Positions 26,843 to 35,486 of a stretch of DNA of 64,000 nucleotides are shown in pieces. The position numbers were made by a program, and so were the translations under genes. Below the pieces are notes generated by a model. That model saw only the letters and a program-made list of their open reading frames with translations. It did not search any database and was not told the DNA's origin. Location of the stretch: NCBI GenBank assembly GCA_965209045.1, contig CBDBPW010000003.1, positions 2,356,001-2,420,000 of the forward strand, written 5' to 3'. Numbering within the stretch: the first letter of the stretch is position 1; the number at the start of each line of letters is the position of its first letter. This DNA comes from JAJEFO01 sp965209045. GTDB lineage: Bacteria; Pseudomonadota; Alphaproteobacteria; Rhodobacterales; Rhodobacteraceae.

Positions 26843-27808
26843 ATGGAACAGTCGAACTCTCAGTGCATCATCGCGGTCGAAGAGCACTTCATGCACGCTG
26901 CGCTCACGGAGCATTTCGCCACCGCTGCACGCGGACAGCCCGCACCTCTCATGGCCCGGCTCCACGACTTCACCGGCATCCGGATCGACGAGATGGACGC
27001 GGCGGGAATCGACATGCAGGTCCTGTCGCACCAGTCCCCGGGCAGCCAGCGACTTGCAGACGATGTCGCGGAGGCGGCCTGCCGATCGGTGAACGATGCG
27101 CTTGCGGCCGTCATTGCCGAAACGCCCGACCGTTTCCAGGGCTTCGCGATGATTCCCACGATGCTGCCACATGCCGCGGCGGACGAGCTTCAGAGGGCGG
27201 TCGAGGAACTTGGGCTCAAGGGCGCGATGATCCATGGCATGAGTCGCGGCGAGATGATCGACGGCAAGGCTTACTGGCCGATCTTCGCCCGCGCCGAGAA
27301 GCTGGGCGTTCCCATCTATCTCCACCCTGCCCTGCCCGACAAGGAGGTCACGGCCCGCTACTATGCGCCTTACGACGAATCCCACCCGATGTTCACGCGT
27401 GCCGCATGGGGCTTCGGAGTGGAGGCCGGCACCCAGGCCATCCGGCTGATTCTCTCGGGCGTTCTTGACCGGCATCCGGATCTCAAGATCATACTCGGTC
27501 ACCTGGGCGAGGCCCTGCCCTTCTGGCTGCCGCGGATTGACGAGAGCCTCCGCCGACCCGGCGGGCCGCCGGTCGACTTCCGCGCCGCCTTCCGCCGGAA
27601 TTTCTGGATCACGACCAGCGGGTTCTTCGCGGACGACGCGCTTCTCCTCTGTCTCAAGATGCTCGATCCCGAAAGGGTCCTTTTCGCGGTCGACTGGCCC
27701 TACGCGGATAACAGGGACGGGGTCGGCTGGATGCATGAAGCGCCCGTGGACGCGGCGACCAGGGACGCGATTTTCTCGGGCAACGCGAAGCGGCTTCTGG
27801 GGCTTTGA
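26843..27808 (+). CDS. Metal-dependent amidohydrolase/decarboxylase, amidohydrolase-2 family
   Basis: The 321-residue protein is a TIM-barrel hydrolase of the amidohydrolase-2 group, which includes gamma-resorcylate decarboxylase and ACMS decarboxylase. Metal-site residues are visible as Glu13/His15 in VEEHF, the His in IYLHPALP, the His in ILGHLGEALPF and the Asp in FAVDWPY. The EEHF form (Glu for the first His of HxH) is usual in the resorcylate decarboxylase subgroup. It starts four bases after the LacI regulator stop, so both are expressed together. It may decarboxylate or hydrolyse an aromatic or lactone intermediate of the regulon's pathway. Confidence 0.87.
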   Translation: MEQSNSQCIIAVEEHFMHAALTEHFATAARGQPAPLMARLHDFTGIRIDEMDAAGIDMQVLSHQSPGSQRLADDVAEAACRSVNDALAAVIAETPDRFQGFAMIPTMLPHAAADELQRAVEELGLKGAMIHGMSRGEMIDGKAYWPIFARAEKLGVPIYLHPALPDKEVTARYYAPYDESHPMFTRAAWGFGVEAGTQAIRLILSGVLDRHPDLKIILGHLGEALPFWLPRIDESLRRPGGPPVDFRAAFRRNFWITTSGFFADDALLLCLKMLDPERVLFAVDWPYADNRDGVGWMHEAPVDAATRDAIFSGNAKRLLGL

Positions 27809-27992
27809 TCCGGGCGCGATACCCAGGCGCTCCCGTTCGCAGGCTCACGGCCGTTCGCGCCTGCGTCGGGAAACTCGATGGCAAGGCATCCCGTCGATGA
27901 CCGCCTCGCTCTTCGCGTCGGCGACCGCCCCGACGAATCCCGAGCGCGGCCAAATGGCTGTCACCGGCCGGCATGGTGCCGTGGCCTGAGCA

Positions 27993-28958
27993 TCATCCCG
28001 CGGCCCCGTTCGTCACGTTGCGTGCAGGCTCTCCTTGCAGAAGCACGCGAGAGACATTGTCCCATGCCTCTGCAAAGAGGCTTGCCCACGCCTGCCTCGT
28101 GACGCCTGCAATGTGCGGGGTCAGGATCAGCCGACGCGCGGCGGCCGCATTCACGTGCAAGAGCGGGTTTTCGGGGGCGGGCGGCTCGCGCGAATAGACG
28201 TCAACCGCCGCCCCGCCGATCCAGCCGGCCTCCAGCGCTTCCGCCAACGCCGCCTCGTCCACGATCCCGCCTCGCGCCGCGTTCACGAGAATCGCATCCG
28301 GCTTCATCAAGCCAATCTCCGCGGCGCCAATCATCCCGCGGGTCCCGTCTTGCAGCGGCACATGCAGCGTAACGATGTCCGCTGTGCCGAGCAGTTCGCC
28401 GAGCTCGACACCGTCCTCACGGTCGATCGCAGGATCGCAGAGAATCACGTTTGCGCCCAGCGCCGCACACTGCCTCGCCGTCGCCTGGCCAATGATCCCG
28501 TACCCCACCACTCCAACCGTGAGTCCGGCAAGCTGGCTGAGGCCGCACCGGATCATCCGGTCTCGGATGTTCTTGTAGTCTCCCGCACGGATTGCTGCCG
28601 TGCTCCCGTGCAGGAATCGCAAGAGCGCCACAGCCGTGGCCACGACATATTCGGCCACGGCCAGTGCCGAACTTCCGGGAACGCCTGCGACCGCGATTCC
28701 AAGCCTTGCCAGTCCCGCGCCGTCCACGCGGTCGACGCCGGCCCCGGTAACCTGAACGAGGCGGATCGCCGATCCCGCGAACAATTCGGTTGCAAGCGCC
28801 GGCCCGACCGCTGACATCACCAGGGCTTCGGCAGATCGCATCGCCTCGGCAAGCTCCCGGCTTTCCGGCGCCATGGCACGGATGCTGAGCGCCTTGGGCA
28901 GGGCAACTCCGGCATTGGCAAAGTCCTCGAGCGGACGCAGGCAGATTACCTCAGGCAC
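27993..28958 (-). CDS. D-isomer-specific 2-hydroxyacid dehydrogenase
   Basis: The 321-residue protein is a D-2-hydroxyacid/phosphoglycerate dehydrogenase-type oxidoreductase. It has the NAD motif VGVVGYGIIGQATARQ, the Arg in NAARGGIVDEAAL, the catalytic Glu in the AVDVYSREPP region, and the His in LTPHIAGVT. I prefer the GTG at 28958, which overlaps the cupin stop by eight bases; no ATG fits without running deep into that gene. It is the last gene of the peptide-importer operon and is convergent with the amidohydrolase gene. It likely interconverts a 2-oxoacid and D-2-hydroxyacid, possibly a pathway end product. Confidence 0.88.
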   Translation of the reverse strand: MPEVICLRPLEDFANAGVALPKALSIRAMAPESRELAEAMRSAEALVMSAVGPALATELFAGSAIRLVQVTGAGVDRVDGAGLARLGIAVAGVPGSSALAVAEYVVATAVALLRFLHGSTAAIRAGDYKNIRDRMIRCGLSQLAGLTVGVVGYGIIGQATARQCAALGANVILCDPAIDREDGVELGELLGTADIVTLHVPLQDGTRGMIGAAEIGLMKPDAILVNAARGGIVDEAALAEALEAGWIGGAAVDVYSREPPAPENPLLHVNAAAARRLILTPHIAGVTRQAWASLFAEAWDNVSRVLLQGEPARNVTNGAAG

Positions 28959-29328
28959 CGTCCCAGCTTTCGAACTCTCGCGTCCCGGGACGAATGTCGG
29001 CAACCGGGAAGACGCAAAGGAGCGCAAGCGTCACGTTGCCGATGTTCACCGTCTGGTGTCGCTCACCCGCTGGAACAAGTGCGGTGTCTCCGGGTGAAAG
29101 CGGATGATCGCCGCCATCGGTCCTGAGCGCTCCCTCGCCGTCAAGAACATGAATGACCTCCTCGAACCCGTCGTGCACGTGCGGACCCCTGGCGGTCGTT
29201 CCCGGGGCGATCTCGACGAGCCGAACCGTCGAGGAAGATGCACCCGTGTCTGCCGAAGCCAGCTCGGTTGCAATGCGGCCCGGCAGGTCCAGCACCAGCG
29301 CTTCGCTCCGCCGCACGATCATAGCCAT
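28951..29328 (-). CDS. Small cupin-domain protein
   Basis: The 125-residue protein is a single cupin barrel. Metal-binding motif 1 is seen as GPHVHDGFEEVIHVLDGEG (G-x-H-x-H with a Glu further on), and motif 2 as the PGDTALVPAGERHQTVN segment with its His. Such proteins act as isomerases, dioxygenase-like enzymes or ligand sensors. The ATG at 29328 overlaps the stop of the creatininase-like gene (TGATG), while a TTG lies one codon upstream. Its position between an amidohydrolase-like gene and a dehydrogenase suggests an enzymatic role in the same pathway. Confidence 0.85.
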   Translation of the reverse strand: MAMIVRRSEALVLDLPGRIATELASADTGASSSTVRLVEIAPGTTARGPHVHDGFEEVIHVLDGEGALRTDGGDHPLSPGDTALVPAGERHQTVNIGNVTLALLCVFPVADIRPGTREFESWDGA

Positions 29329-30098
29329 CAATCCGGTGCGCCCTTGAGCTGCGCGAGCAGTTCGGCGGCCTCCTTCGCGACGTGGCTGGCGATGGCATCC
29401 ATCATCTCGCGCCCTCTCTCCTCGGTTGCCCGAGACGGATCGCCGTACCAGCCCGAGGGCGCGATCTGGCGAATGTCGGTCAGCACCGGCTGGAACGTGC
29501 GGGTGCGACGAAGCCTGTCCATGCGGTGGCCTTGCACCAGCTCCGAGCCTCCGGTGGCACGGTCAAGATGGACAAGGTCCGGGCGGGCGGCGAGAACGGC
29601 AAGCGTCTCGATCTCGCCGGCGTGGGTCAGGCCGTTGCAGGCGTCTCCGTAGAGCTCCTCTGCCACGTAGCAGGCCTGCACGGTGGCAACGCGCATGCCA
29701 ACTCGGCGATGGAGCTCCTCCGCGGCGATGGCCAGAGAGGGAATGTTGCCTTCGTGCCAGTTGAGGATCAACAGTTCCCTTGCGCCGTGGCCCGCGGCAC
29801 TTTCGCAGATCTCGACGACGACCCGCTGGTATGTCGCAGGCGTGAAGGTCACCGTTGCCTCGTAGGGCATGTGCATCGGGGTGACGCCAACGGACGGCGC
29901 TGGCAAGACAAGCCCGTTCATGAGTTCCGCAACCAGCTCGCAGATCCGGGTTGCGGCCATGATGTCGGTGCCTGCGGGCAGATGCGCGGCGTGCTGCTCA
30001 ACCGAACCGCATGGGAAGAGAACGAGAGGGTTCCTCGTCAATTGCGTCTTGATCTCCGGCTGGGTCAGGTCGGCGAAAATGCGGGTCGGAGGGTTCAT
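29328..30098 (-). CDS. Creatininase-family amidohydrolase
   Basis: The 256-residue protein matches the creatininase family of binuclear metal amidohydrolases. Ligands line up with creatininase: Glu/His in SVEQH, Asp nine residues on in LPAGTD, His in NWHEGN, and Glu in HAGEIET. The family opens cyclic amides such as creatinine and also includes formamide hydrolases in cofactor pathways. The substrate here is unknown, but the metal site is intact, so activity is expected. Its start overlaps the stop of the Gfo/Idh gene as ATGA. Creatinase-like M24 protein is encoded in the co-regulated operon 13 kb away. Confidence 0.88.
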   Translation of the reverse strand: MNPPTRIFADLTQPEIKTQLTRNPLVLFPCGSVEQHAAHLPAGTDIMAATRICELVAELMNGLVLPAPSVGVTPMHMPYEATVTFTPATYQRVVVEICESAAGHGARELLILNWHEGNIPSLAIAAEELHRRVGMRVATVQACYVAEELYGDACNGLTHAGEIETLAVLAARPDLVHLDRATGGSELVQGHRMDRLRRTRTFQPVLTDIRQIAPSGWYGDPSRATEERGREMMDAIASHVAKEAAELLAQLKGAPD

Positions 30099-31153
30099 GT
30101 CCGGTTCGCCTCGGCAGCAGCCATGACTTCGGAAAGCTTCACTGCAGCGCCGTTCCGTTCGACGGAGGCGAGCGCCGCATAGACGCAGGCAACCGCCTCG
30201 TTGCCGTTGGCTGCCGACAGGACTGAGGTCCGACCCGTGCGACAGCTGTCGGCGAACATGTCGAGCTCTGCCACGAACATGTTGGTTTTGGGCTCTTCCA
30301 GAATCTCGCGCTTGCCGAATCCGTCCTTGCCGCGCTGGACATAAAGGGTGGACGACTCGCGGATCGCTTGAGGCGTGTCCCAGGTGCCGAAGTCGATCTC
30401 GTAGTGCATGAGGCCCTTTGAGCCGAAGACGCGCACGGAAAAGACGCCCGGCGAGGTCCAGCAGGCGCCGACATAGGCGACCGCGCCGTCCGAAAGGCGC
30501 AAGAGCGTCATGGACTGGTCATCGACCTCTGCGCCGACGGGACTGAGCCTGGAGGCAACGGAGGACGCCTCGACGATCCCTGCACCGAGGTAGTTCACGA
30601 CGTCGAACATGTGAATGGCGAGCTGGGAAAGCGGCCCGCCGGGCGCCCGGTCGCGGTACCAGCGCCAGGTGTCAGGCGTGAGTTCCAGCGCCCGTTCATT
30701 CGAGAAGTTGGCCTCGATGAAACCGACCCTGCCGAGTTCGCCGGCATCGATGCGCCGCTTGATCTCCTGCACCCCGCCCAGAAGGCGGGCGGAATGGCCC
30801 ACCGTGACCGTGATGCCGTAACGGTCCTGCAGCGCGTCGATGGCAAGGCCGTCCTCGAGGCTATGGGCAATCGGCTTTTCCGTATAGACGTGCTTGCCGG
30901 CCCTCGCGACCTGCAAGGCGACAGGGTAGTGCTGTTCGTTCGGAACGGTCAGGACCGCGCCTTCGATGTCGTCGCGGACAAGAATGTCGTCCAGCGTTTC
31001 GACGGTGGGAATGCCCGTGTCGGCCTCGAACTTCACGCGGTTCTCTTCGGAACGGCTGTAGCCCGCGACGATCTCAATCTTGTCCGAAAGTTCCGAGGCG
31101 CGAGCGAGCACTCTTGCCCATCGTCCAAGCCCGACGATTCCAACCTTGACCAT
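30095..31153 (-). CDS. Gfo/Idh/MocA-family oxidoreductase
   Basis: The 352-residue protein has the N-terminal NAD(P) Rossmann motif VGIVGLGRWARVL and the hallmark EKP motif (HVYTEKPIAHSLEDG, residues about 93-97), then the substrate-binding alpha/beta domain with VGHSARLLGG and the LSQLAIHMFDVVNYL segment carrying the catalytic His. Members oxidise or reduce sugars, inositols and related polyols, or imines. It sits between a hydrolase and the creatininase-like gene in an operon without gaps, so it probably acts on the hydrolysis product. Confidence 0.9.
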   Translation of the reverse strand: MVKVGIVGLGRWARVLARASELSDKIEIVAGYSRSEENRVKFEADTGIPTVETLDDILVRDDIEGAVLTVPNEQHYPVALQVARAGKHVYTEKPIAHSLEDGLAIDALQDRYGITVTVGHSARLLGGVQEIKRRIDAGELGRVGFIEANFSNERALELTPDTWRWYRDRAPGGPLSQLAIHMFDVVNYLGAGIVEASSVASRLSPVGAEVDDQSMTLLRLSDGAVAYVGACWTSPGVFSVRVFGSKGLMHYEIDFGTWDTPQAIRESSTLYVQRGKDGFGKREILEEPKTNMFVAELDMFADSCRTGRTSVLSAANGNEAVACVYAALASVERNGAAVKLSEVMAAAEANRT

Positions 31154-31156
31154 TGC

Positions 31157-32059
31157 TCACCCCATTCGCCGCTTCAGCCAGCCAATGACGTGGTCGATGG
31201 CATCTGCCTGCACGTCGTCGAGTTCGTATTCTCCACCATCGCCCCGGACCGGAAAGACATAGCCGTGGAAACCGTGGTCGTAGGAGACCCATTCGACATC
31301 CTTCCCGGCCTCCGACATGAGCTCGTAGGTGGTCCGGAAGACGCCCTGCAGATGGTCGTCGTCACGGCCCATGACGAGAAAGGGCGTCGTGATCGTCGAA
31401 ATCCGCGCTGAAGCCGTTTCCATGTCGATCCGGCTGCGGACCTTGTCGACGTCGGCCATCTGCATTTCCTCGATGTTTCGCAAACCGGTGTCTTCGTTGA
31501 CAAACGCCGTGTCATCGGGACGAAGCGCAAGAAACTCGTGTGCAGCCGGTTCGCTGGCGACGGCCGCCGCAAGCCCGTGGTATTCGGACGCGATCTTCAG
31601 CGCCATCTCCCCGCCATGGCTCATGCCGATCACGCCGACCCTGTTCTCGTCGACCCAGGGGAGTCCCTTGAGATAGTCCGCGATCGCGATTTCATCCTCG
31701 TATTCCAGCGGCGCACGGTTGAACATCTCCCGTCCCTGCCGCTGGTCGCGGACCATCTTGCCGCCGTTGTTGTAGCCAAGCTCGATTTCGGTCCTGTAGC
31801 GCAACCAGGCACAAGCCATGCCCGCGTCCGTGAGCCTGTCCATGGTATAGGCACGGTTCCGAACGGCATCGCGGATCCAACGCATGCCTTCTCCCCCGTT
31901 GCCGGCCGCCATCAGCACCATCGGGAAGGGGCCGTCGCCTTCGGGCTTTCGCACGCCGATCGGGGCATAGAGCCCGTCCCAGACCTCGACATACATCAGA
32001 AGCACGGACTCGCCGTGCACCTCTTCGATCAGGTGGATGTGTTCAGGATCCGTCGTCAC
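31157..32059 (-). CDS. Alpha/beta hydrolase, dienelactone-hydrolase/peptidase-S9-like
   Basis: The 300-residue protein is a serine-type alpha/beta hydrolase, with nucleophile elbow GVIGMSHGGEMAL, acid in VMGRDDDHLQG and His in DHGFHGYVFP. I chose the GTG at 32059, which overlaps the ATPase stop as GTGA and follows a GGAAGAA site; the longer frame starting at 32101 would overlap the ATPase gene by 46 bases. Opening residues contain many acidic and aromatic side chains rather than a signal peptide, so it acts in the cytoplasm on an imported compound. It is coupled to the importer genes, which suggests an early step. Confidence 0.85.
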   Translation of the reverse strand: MTTDPEHIHLIEEVHGESVLLMYVEVWDGLYAPIGVRKPEGDGPFPMVLMAAGNGGEGMRWIRDAVRNRAYTMDRLTDAGMACAWLRYRTEIELGYNNGGKMVRDQRQGREMFNRAPLEYEDEIAIADYLKGLPWVDENRVGVIGMSHGGEMALKIASEYHGLAAAVASEPAAHEFLALRPDDTAFVNEDTGLRNIEEMQMADVDKVRSRIDMETASARISTITTPFLVMGRDDDHLQGVFRTTYELMSEAGKDVEWVSYDHGFHGYVFPVRGDGGEYELDDVQADAIDHVIGWLKRRMG

Positions 32060-33318
32060 ATGTTCTTCCAAGATGCAACCTCCTCGGGCGCTAGCACGCA
32101 TGCCGCCATGCGGCCGTCGTCACGCGCGGTCAGCTCGATCTCGCCAGCATCCTCGAATTCGATCTCGACCTTGTCGCCGTCAAGGTTGAGGCGACGCATC
32201 GCCGCGCGCATGGCCTCGGGCACTTGCTCGGAGCGGAGGGCCATCGTGAGCAGTCCTGCCGCCTCTTCACTGTCAAAGGCAAGCCTCGCGGCAAAGTCCG
32301 TCTCTCGTTCAACGCCAACCAGATGCTCGAACACTCCCGGTGCGTCATCGAGCCAGCGGACGACGTCATCAACCTCCCATCCGCAGGCAGGAGTCGCCAA
32401 TTCGCACCGTGTATGGAAACGGCAACCCTGAGGTGGTCGTGCCGGATCAGGGACATTGCCCTCCAGTCCCCGGACTTCGACATTGGCATCCGCTTCCAGG
32501 TCGGGCTTCGCCGCCATCAGCTCCCTGGTGTATGGGTGATGGGGGGAATCGAAGATTGCCTGTGTCTCGCCCGCCTCGGCAACCTTTCCGAGATACATGA
32601 CGACGAGCCGGTCCGCCATGTGACGAACGACCGACAGGTCATGCGTGACAAAGAGATAGGCAAGGTTCCTTTCCTTCTGCAGGTCGTTCAGGAGATTCAG
32701 GATCTGTGCCTGCACGGAGACGTCGAGGGCGCTTGTCGGCTCGTCCAGCACGATGACTTCAGGATTCAGCGCCAGTGCCCGTGCGATCGAGATGCGCTGG
32801 CGCTGCCCGCCCGAGAACTGGTGCGGGTAGCGATAGAGATGCTGCCGGCCAAGTCCGACCTGCTCGAGCAGTTCCACCACGCGTTCGACCAGATTGGCGC
32901 TGGTGGCTTCGTTGTAGACCTTGAGCGGGCGCCCGACCAGGTCGATCACGAGATGGCGAGGGTTGAGCGAGGCGAAGCTGTCCTGAAAGACCATTTGGCA
33001 GTTGCGACGGAAGGTCCGGGCAGCCTTGCCCTCGAGCCGGTCGATGCGGCTCATCGTGCCGTCCATGTTGTAGTGGACCCCGCCCTCGGTCGGATCGGCA
33101 AGGGCGGCTATCACGCGGCCAAGTGTGGTCTTGCCGCAGCCGGATTCGCCGACCAAGCCAACGGTTTCCCCGCGCCGGATGTCGAAGGACACGCCATCGA
33201 CAGCCCGCACATGGCCGACGACCTTCTGCAACGCGCCTTCCCGGATCGGATAGTGCTTCTTGACCTCGCGAATGGAAAGGATGAGATCGTCAGCCTGCGG
33301 TTTGACGGCGGCCCTCAT
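32056..33318 (-). CDS. dppF: Peptide/opine-type ABC ATPase, DppF/OppF class, with C-terminal extension
   Basis: The 420-residue ATPase has Walker A GESGCGKTT, the Q-loop FQDSFASLNPRH, signature FSGGQRQR, Walker B VIVLDEPTSALD and the oligopeptide-transporter C-terminal segment with Cys residues (GCRFHTRCELATPACG). About 85 residues follow that segment, which is more than the roughly 330-residue family norm. The extension contains an acidic stretch (VEIEFEDAGEIEL) of unknown role. Its ATG overlaps the DppD stop as ATGA. Confidence 0.92.
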   Translation of the reverse strand: MRAAVKPQADDLILSIREVKKHYPIREGALQKVVGHVRAVDGVSFDIRRGETVGLVGESGCGKTTLGRVIAALADPTEGGVHYNMDGTMSRIDRLEGKAARTFRRNCQMVFQDSFASLNPRHLVIDLVGRPLKVYNEATSANLVERVVELLEQVGLGRQHLYRYPHQFSGGQRQRISIARALALNPEVIVLDEPTSALDVSVQAQILNLLNDLQKERNLAYLFVTHDLSVVRHMADRLVVMYLGKVAEAGETQAIFDSPHHPYTRELMAAKPDLEADANVEVRGLEGNVPDPARPPQGCRFHTRCELATPACGWEVDDVVRWLDDAPGVFEHLVGVERETDFAARLAFDSEEAAGLLTMALRSEQVPEAMRAAMRRLNLDGDKVEIEFEDAGEIELTARDDGRMAACVLAPEEVASWKNM

Positions 33319-34556
33319 GCGGTCACCCTGTCATAGGTCGGCCGCTCACCTGACGGTGCAGGATGGTCGATGAAGCAGGCGACCGAGTGGCCGGGGGCGA
33401 TCGCCTCCAAGACCGGGTCGTTGCTGCGGCAGGCGACGGTTTCGTGGGGACAACGCCCGGAGAAGCGGCAGGCGGCAGGCGGATCGACAAGTTCCGGCAC
33501 CGTGCCGCCAATGGCCGCAAGCCCGCCGCGCGGCGTGTCCGCGCCGGGAACCGCCGCCATCAGGCCGCGAGTGTAAGGATGGCGGGGGTTTGCGAAAACC
33601 TCCGCCGTCGTCCCGATCTCAACGATTCGGCCCGCGTACATCACCGCCACCCGGTCGCTGATGCGCCGCACCAGCGACAGGTCATGGCTGATGTAGAGAA
33701 CGGAGGTCTTGCGGCGCTGCTGGAGGTTGCGAATCAACTCGAGGATTCGCGCCTCCACCGTCACGTCCAGCGCGGTGGTGGGCTCGTCCGCGATCAGGAG
33801 ATCGGGGTTGCACGCCAGTGCCTGCGCAATCATCACCCGCTGCCGCATGCCCCCCGAGAGCTCGTGCGGATATCGGGCCATGAGCCTTGCGGGATTCGGC
33901 ACCTGCGTTTCGGCCAGCGCACCTGCCACCATCGTGGCAAGAGCCTCCTCGACCCGCCTTCTTTGCGACCTCACACCGGGCAGCGAGAGAAGCCAGCCAT
34001 CCCCGAAACGCGGACTTTGTGACGCAAACCGTCGAACAGCGCCGACCGTGTCAGCAGGGAGACCTGCAAGCGCGATGAGCTCGTCCGTTCGGTGCTGCAG
34101 AAAGACCTCGGCAATCTGCGCACCGACCGGGAGCGTCGGATTGAGCGCCTTTCCCGGATCCTGAAAGATCATCGCGATGCGGTCGCCGCGAATCCTGCGC
34201 ATGTCCTCGGACGGGATGCCGAGCAGATCGACCGACCGGTCCTGACTTGCCTTTCGCCCCATGCCTTCGCAAGTCTCGCAGCCTGTGCCCTCGCAGCTCG
34301 TGCAGACTGCATGCGCGTTGAACATGACCGAGCCGCCAGCAAGTATGCCGGGCGGCACCGGCAGAAGACGGAGGAAGGAACGGCCCGTGACGCTCTTGCC
34401 GCAGCCCGTTTCGCCGACGAGGCCGAGTGTCTCGCCATCCCGGATGTCAAAGCTGACGCCGTCGACCGCGTGGACGACGCCGCGCTTCGACTGAAAATGG
34501 ACCTTGAGGTCGCGAACCGATGCAACCGTGGCGCCGCCGTGCATTGCATCGAGCAT
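33315..34556 (-). CDS. dppD: Peptide/opine-type ABC ATPase, DppD/OppD class, with DnaJ-like Cys repeats
   Basis: The 413-residue ATPase has Walker A GETGCGKS (48-55), the Q-loop Gln near residue 132, signature LSGGM (233-237), Walker B LLIADEPTTALD and the C-terminal peptide-transporter Cys region. Between Walker A and the Q-loop lies CTSCEGTGCETCEGMG (Cys85, 88, 93, 96), two back-to-back CxxCxGxG units as in the DnaJ zinc centre. A second insert of about 55 residues (157-215) precedes the signature. Zinc binding is inference. The ATG at 34556 overlaps the DppC stop (TGATG). Confidence 0.9.
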   Translation of the reverse strand: MLDAMHGGATVASVRDLKVHFQSKRGVVHAVDGVSFDIRDGETLGLVGETGCGKSVTGRSFLRLLPVPPGILAGGSVMFNAHAVCTSCEGTGCETCEGMGRKASQDRSVDLLGIPSEDMRRIRGDRIAMIFQDPGKALNPTLPVGAQIAEVFLQHRTDELIALAGLPADTVGAVRRFASQSPRFGDGWLLSLPGVRSQRRRVEEALATMVAGALAETQVPNPARLMARYPHELSGGMRQRVMIAQALACNPDLLIADEPTTALDVTVEARILELIRNLQQRRKTSVLYISHDLSLVRRISDRVAVMYAGRIVEIGTTAEVFANPRHPYTRGLMAAVPGADTPRGGLAAIGGTVPELVDPPAACRFSGRCPHETVACRSNDPVLEAIAPGHSVACFIDHPAPSGERPTYDRVTA

Positions 34557-35485
34557 CACCGCCCCTCGGTCCGTGGGTCGAGAGCGTCGCGAAGACCGTC
34601 CCCGACGAGATTGAAGGAAAGTGCCCAGAGGAAGATCATGAGCCCGGGAAAGGTCGATGCCCACCACCGGCCCGACGCGATGCCGGCCTGCCCTTCGGAA
34701 ACCAGCACGCCCCATTCGGCGATCCCCGCCTCCGAAAGTCCGATGAAGGACAGCGTCGCGCCGATCAGAACGACGTTGCCCATGTCAAGCGTCGCCTGCA
34801 CCGTCACCGGCGTCACTGCATTCGGCAGAATGTCGCGAAGGTAAATGTTGACCTTTGAATCCCCGATGACCCGGGCCGCATCGACAAAGTCGTTCTGCTT
34901 GATCTGCAGGACCTGCGCCCGCATGATGCGCGCGTATTTTACCCACAGAACCACCGCGAGCGCGAATATGATGTTGCCGAACGACGGGCCCAGCACCGCC
35001 GCGATGGCAAGCGCGAAGATCAGTTCCGGGATCGACAGGAACACGTCCACGATCCGCATCAGCACTTCGTCGACCCACCCGCCGACGAGTCCGGCGATGG
35101 AACCGATGATCGTGCCGACGATCATCGTGGAGCCTACGACCATGAGGCTCAGCTGCAACGACGTGCGGCTCCCCCAGATGACGCCGTAGAGCACGTCGCC
35201 ACCTTCGTTGGTGGTTCCGAGCAGGTGACCCGGTGTCCCAGGCGGCTTCCTGACAGCGCCCCAGTCGCGGGGCATCTGGTAGGGATCGGGCGAGTTCGGC
35301 TCCAAGATCCAGGGCGCAAAGATCGCAATGGCGAGCATCAATGCAATGATGACGAGGCCAATGACCGTTGCGGGGTTCGAAGCCAACCCCTGCAGCACGC
35401 CGAACAGTCGGCGCATTCGGACGCGAAAGACGGTGTCTGCTGTCATGCCATCGGCGTCAATGCGGGATTGGGATGCGTCCGTCAT
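34556..35485 (-). CDS. dppC: Peptide/opine-type ABC permease DppC
   Basis: The 309-residue membrane protein has the DppC layout: cytoplasmic N-terminus, first span near residue 40, a periplasmic loop, and five further spans with the EAA-type loop DAARVIGDSKVNIYLRDILPN. It forms the channel with DppB. It begins one base after the DppB stop and is translationally joined to DppD. Such importers take up di/oligopeptides, opines, nickel complexes or glycosides. Confidence 0.92.
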   Translation of the reverse strand: MTDASQSRIDADGMTADTVFRVRMRRLFGVLQGLASNPATVIGLVIIALMLAIAIFAPWILEPNSPDPYQMPRDWGAVRKPPGTPGHLLGTTNEGGDVLYGVIWGSRTSLQLSLMVVGSTMIVGTIIGSIAGLVGGWVDEVLMRIVDVFLSIPELIFALAIAAVLGPSFGNIIFALAVVLWVKYARIMRAQVLQIKQNDFVDAARVIGDSKVNIYLRDILPNAVTPVTVQATLDMGNVVLIGATLSFIGLSEAGIAEWGVLVSEGQAGIASGRWWASTFPGLMIFLWALSFNLVGDGLRDALDPRTEGR

Positions 35486-35486
35486 G

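Noticed and set aside
27838..27865. Inverted repeat CGCAGGC/GCCTGCG between the convergent amidohydrolase and dehydrogenase genes as a terminator
   Set aside because: The loop is long (14 bases) and no T-run follows on either strand.
32224..33336. Plus-strand open frame of 370 codons opposite dppF
   Set aside because: Antisense shadow of an ATPase gene with intact Walker and signature motifs.
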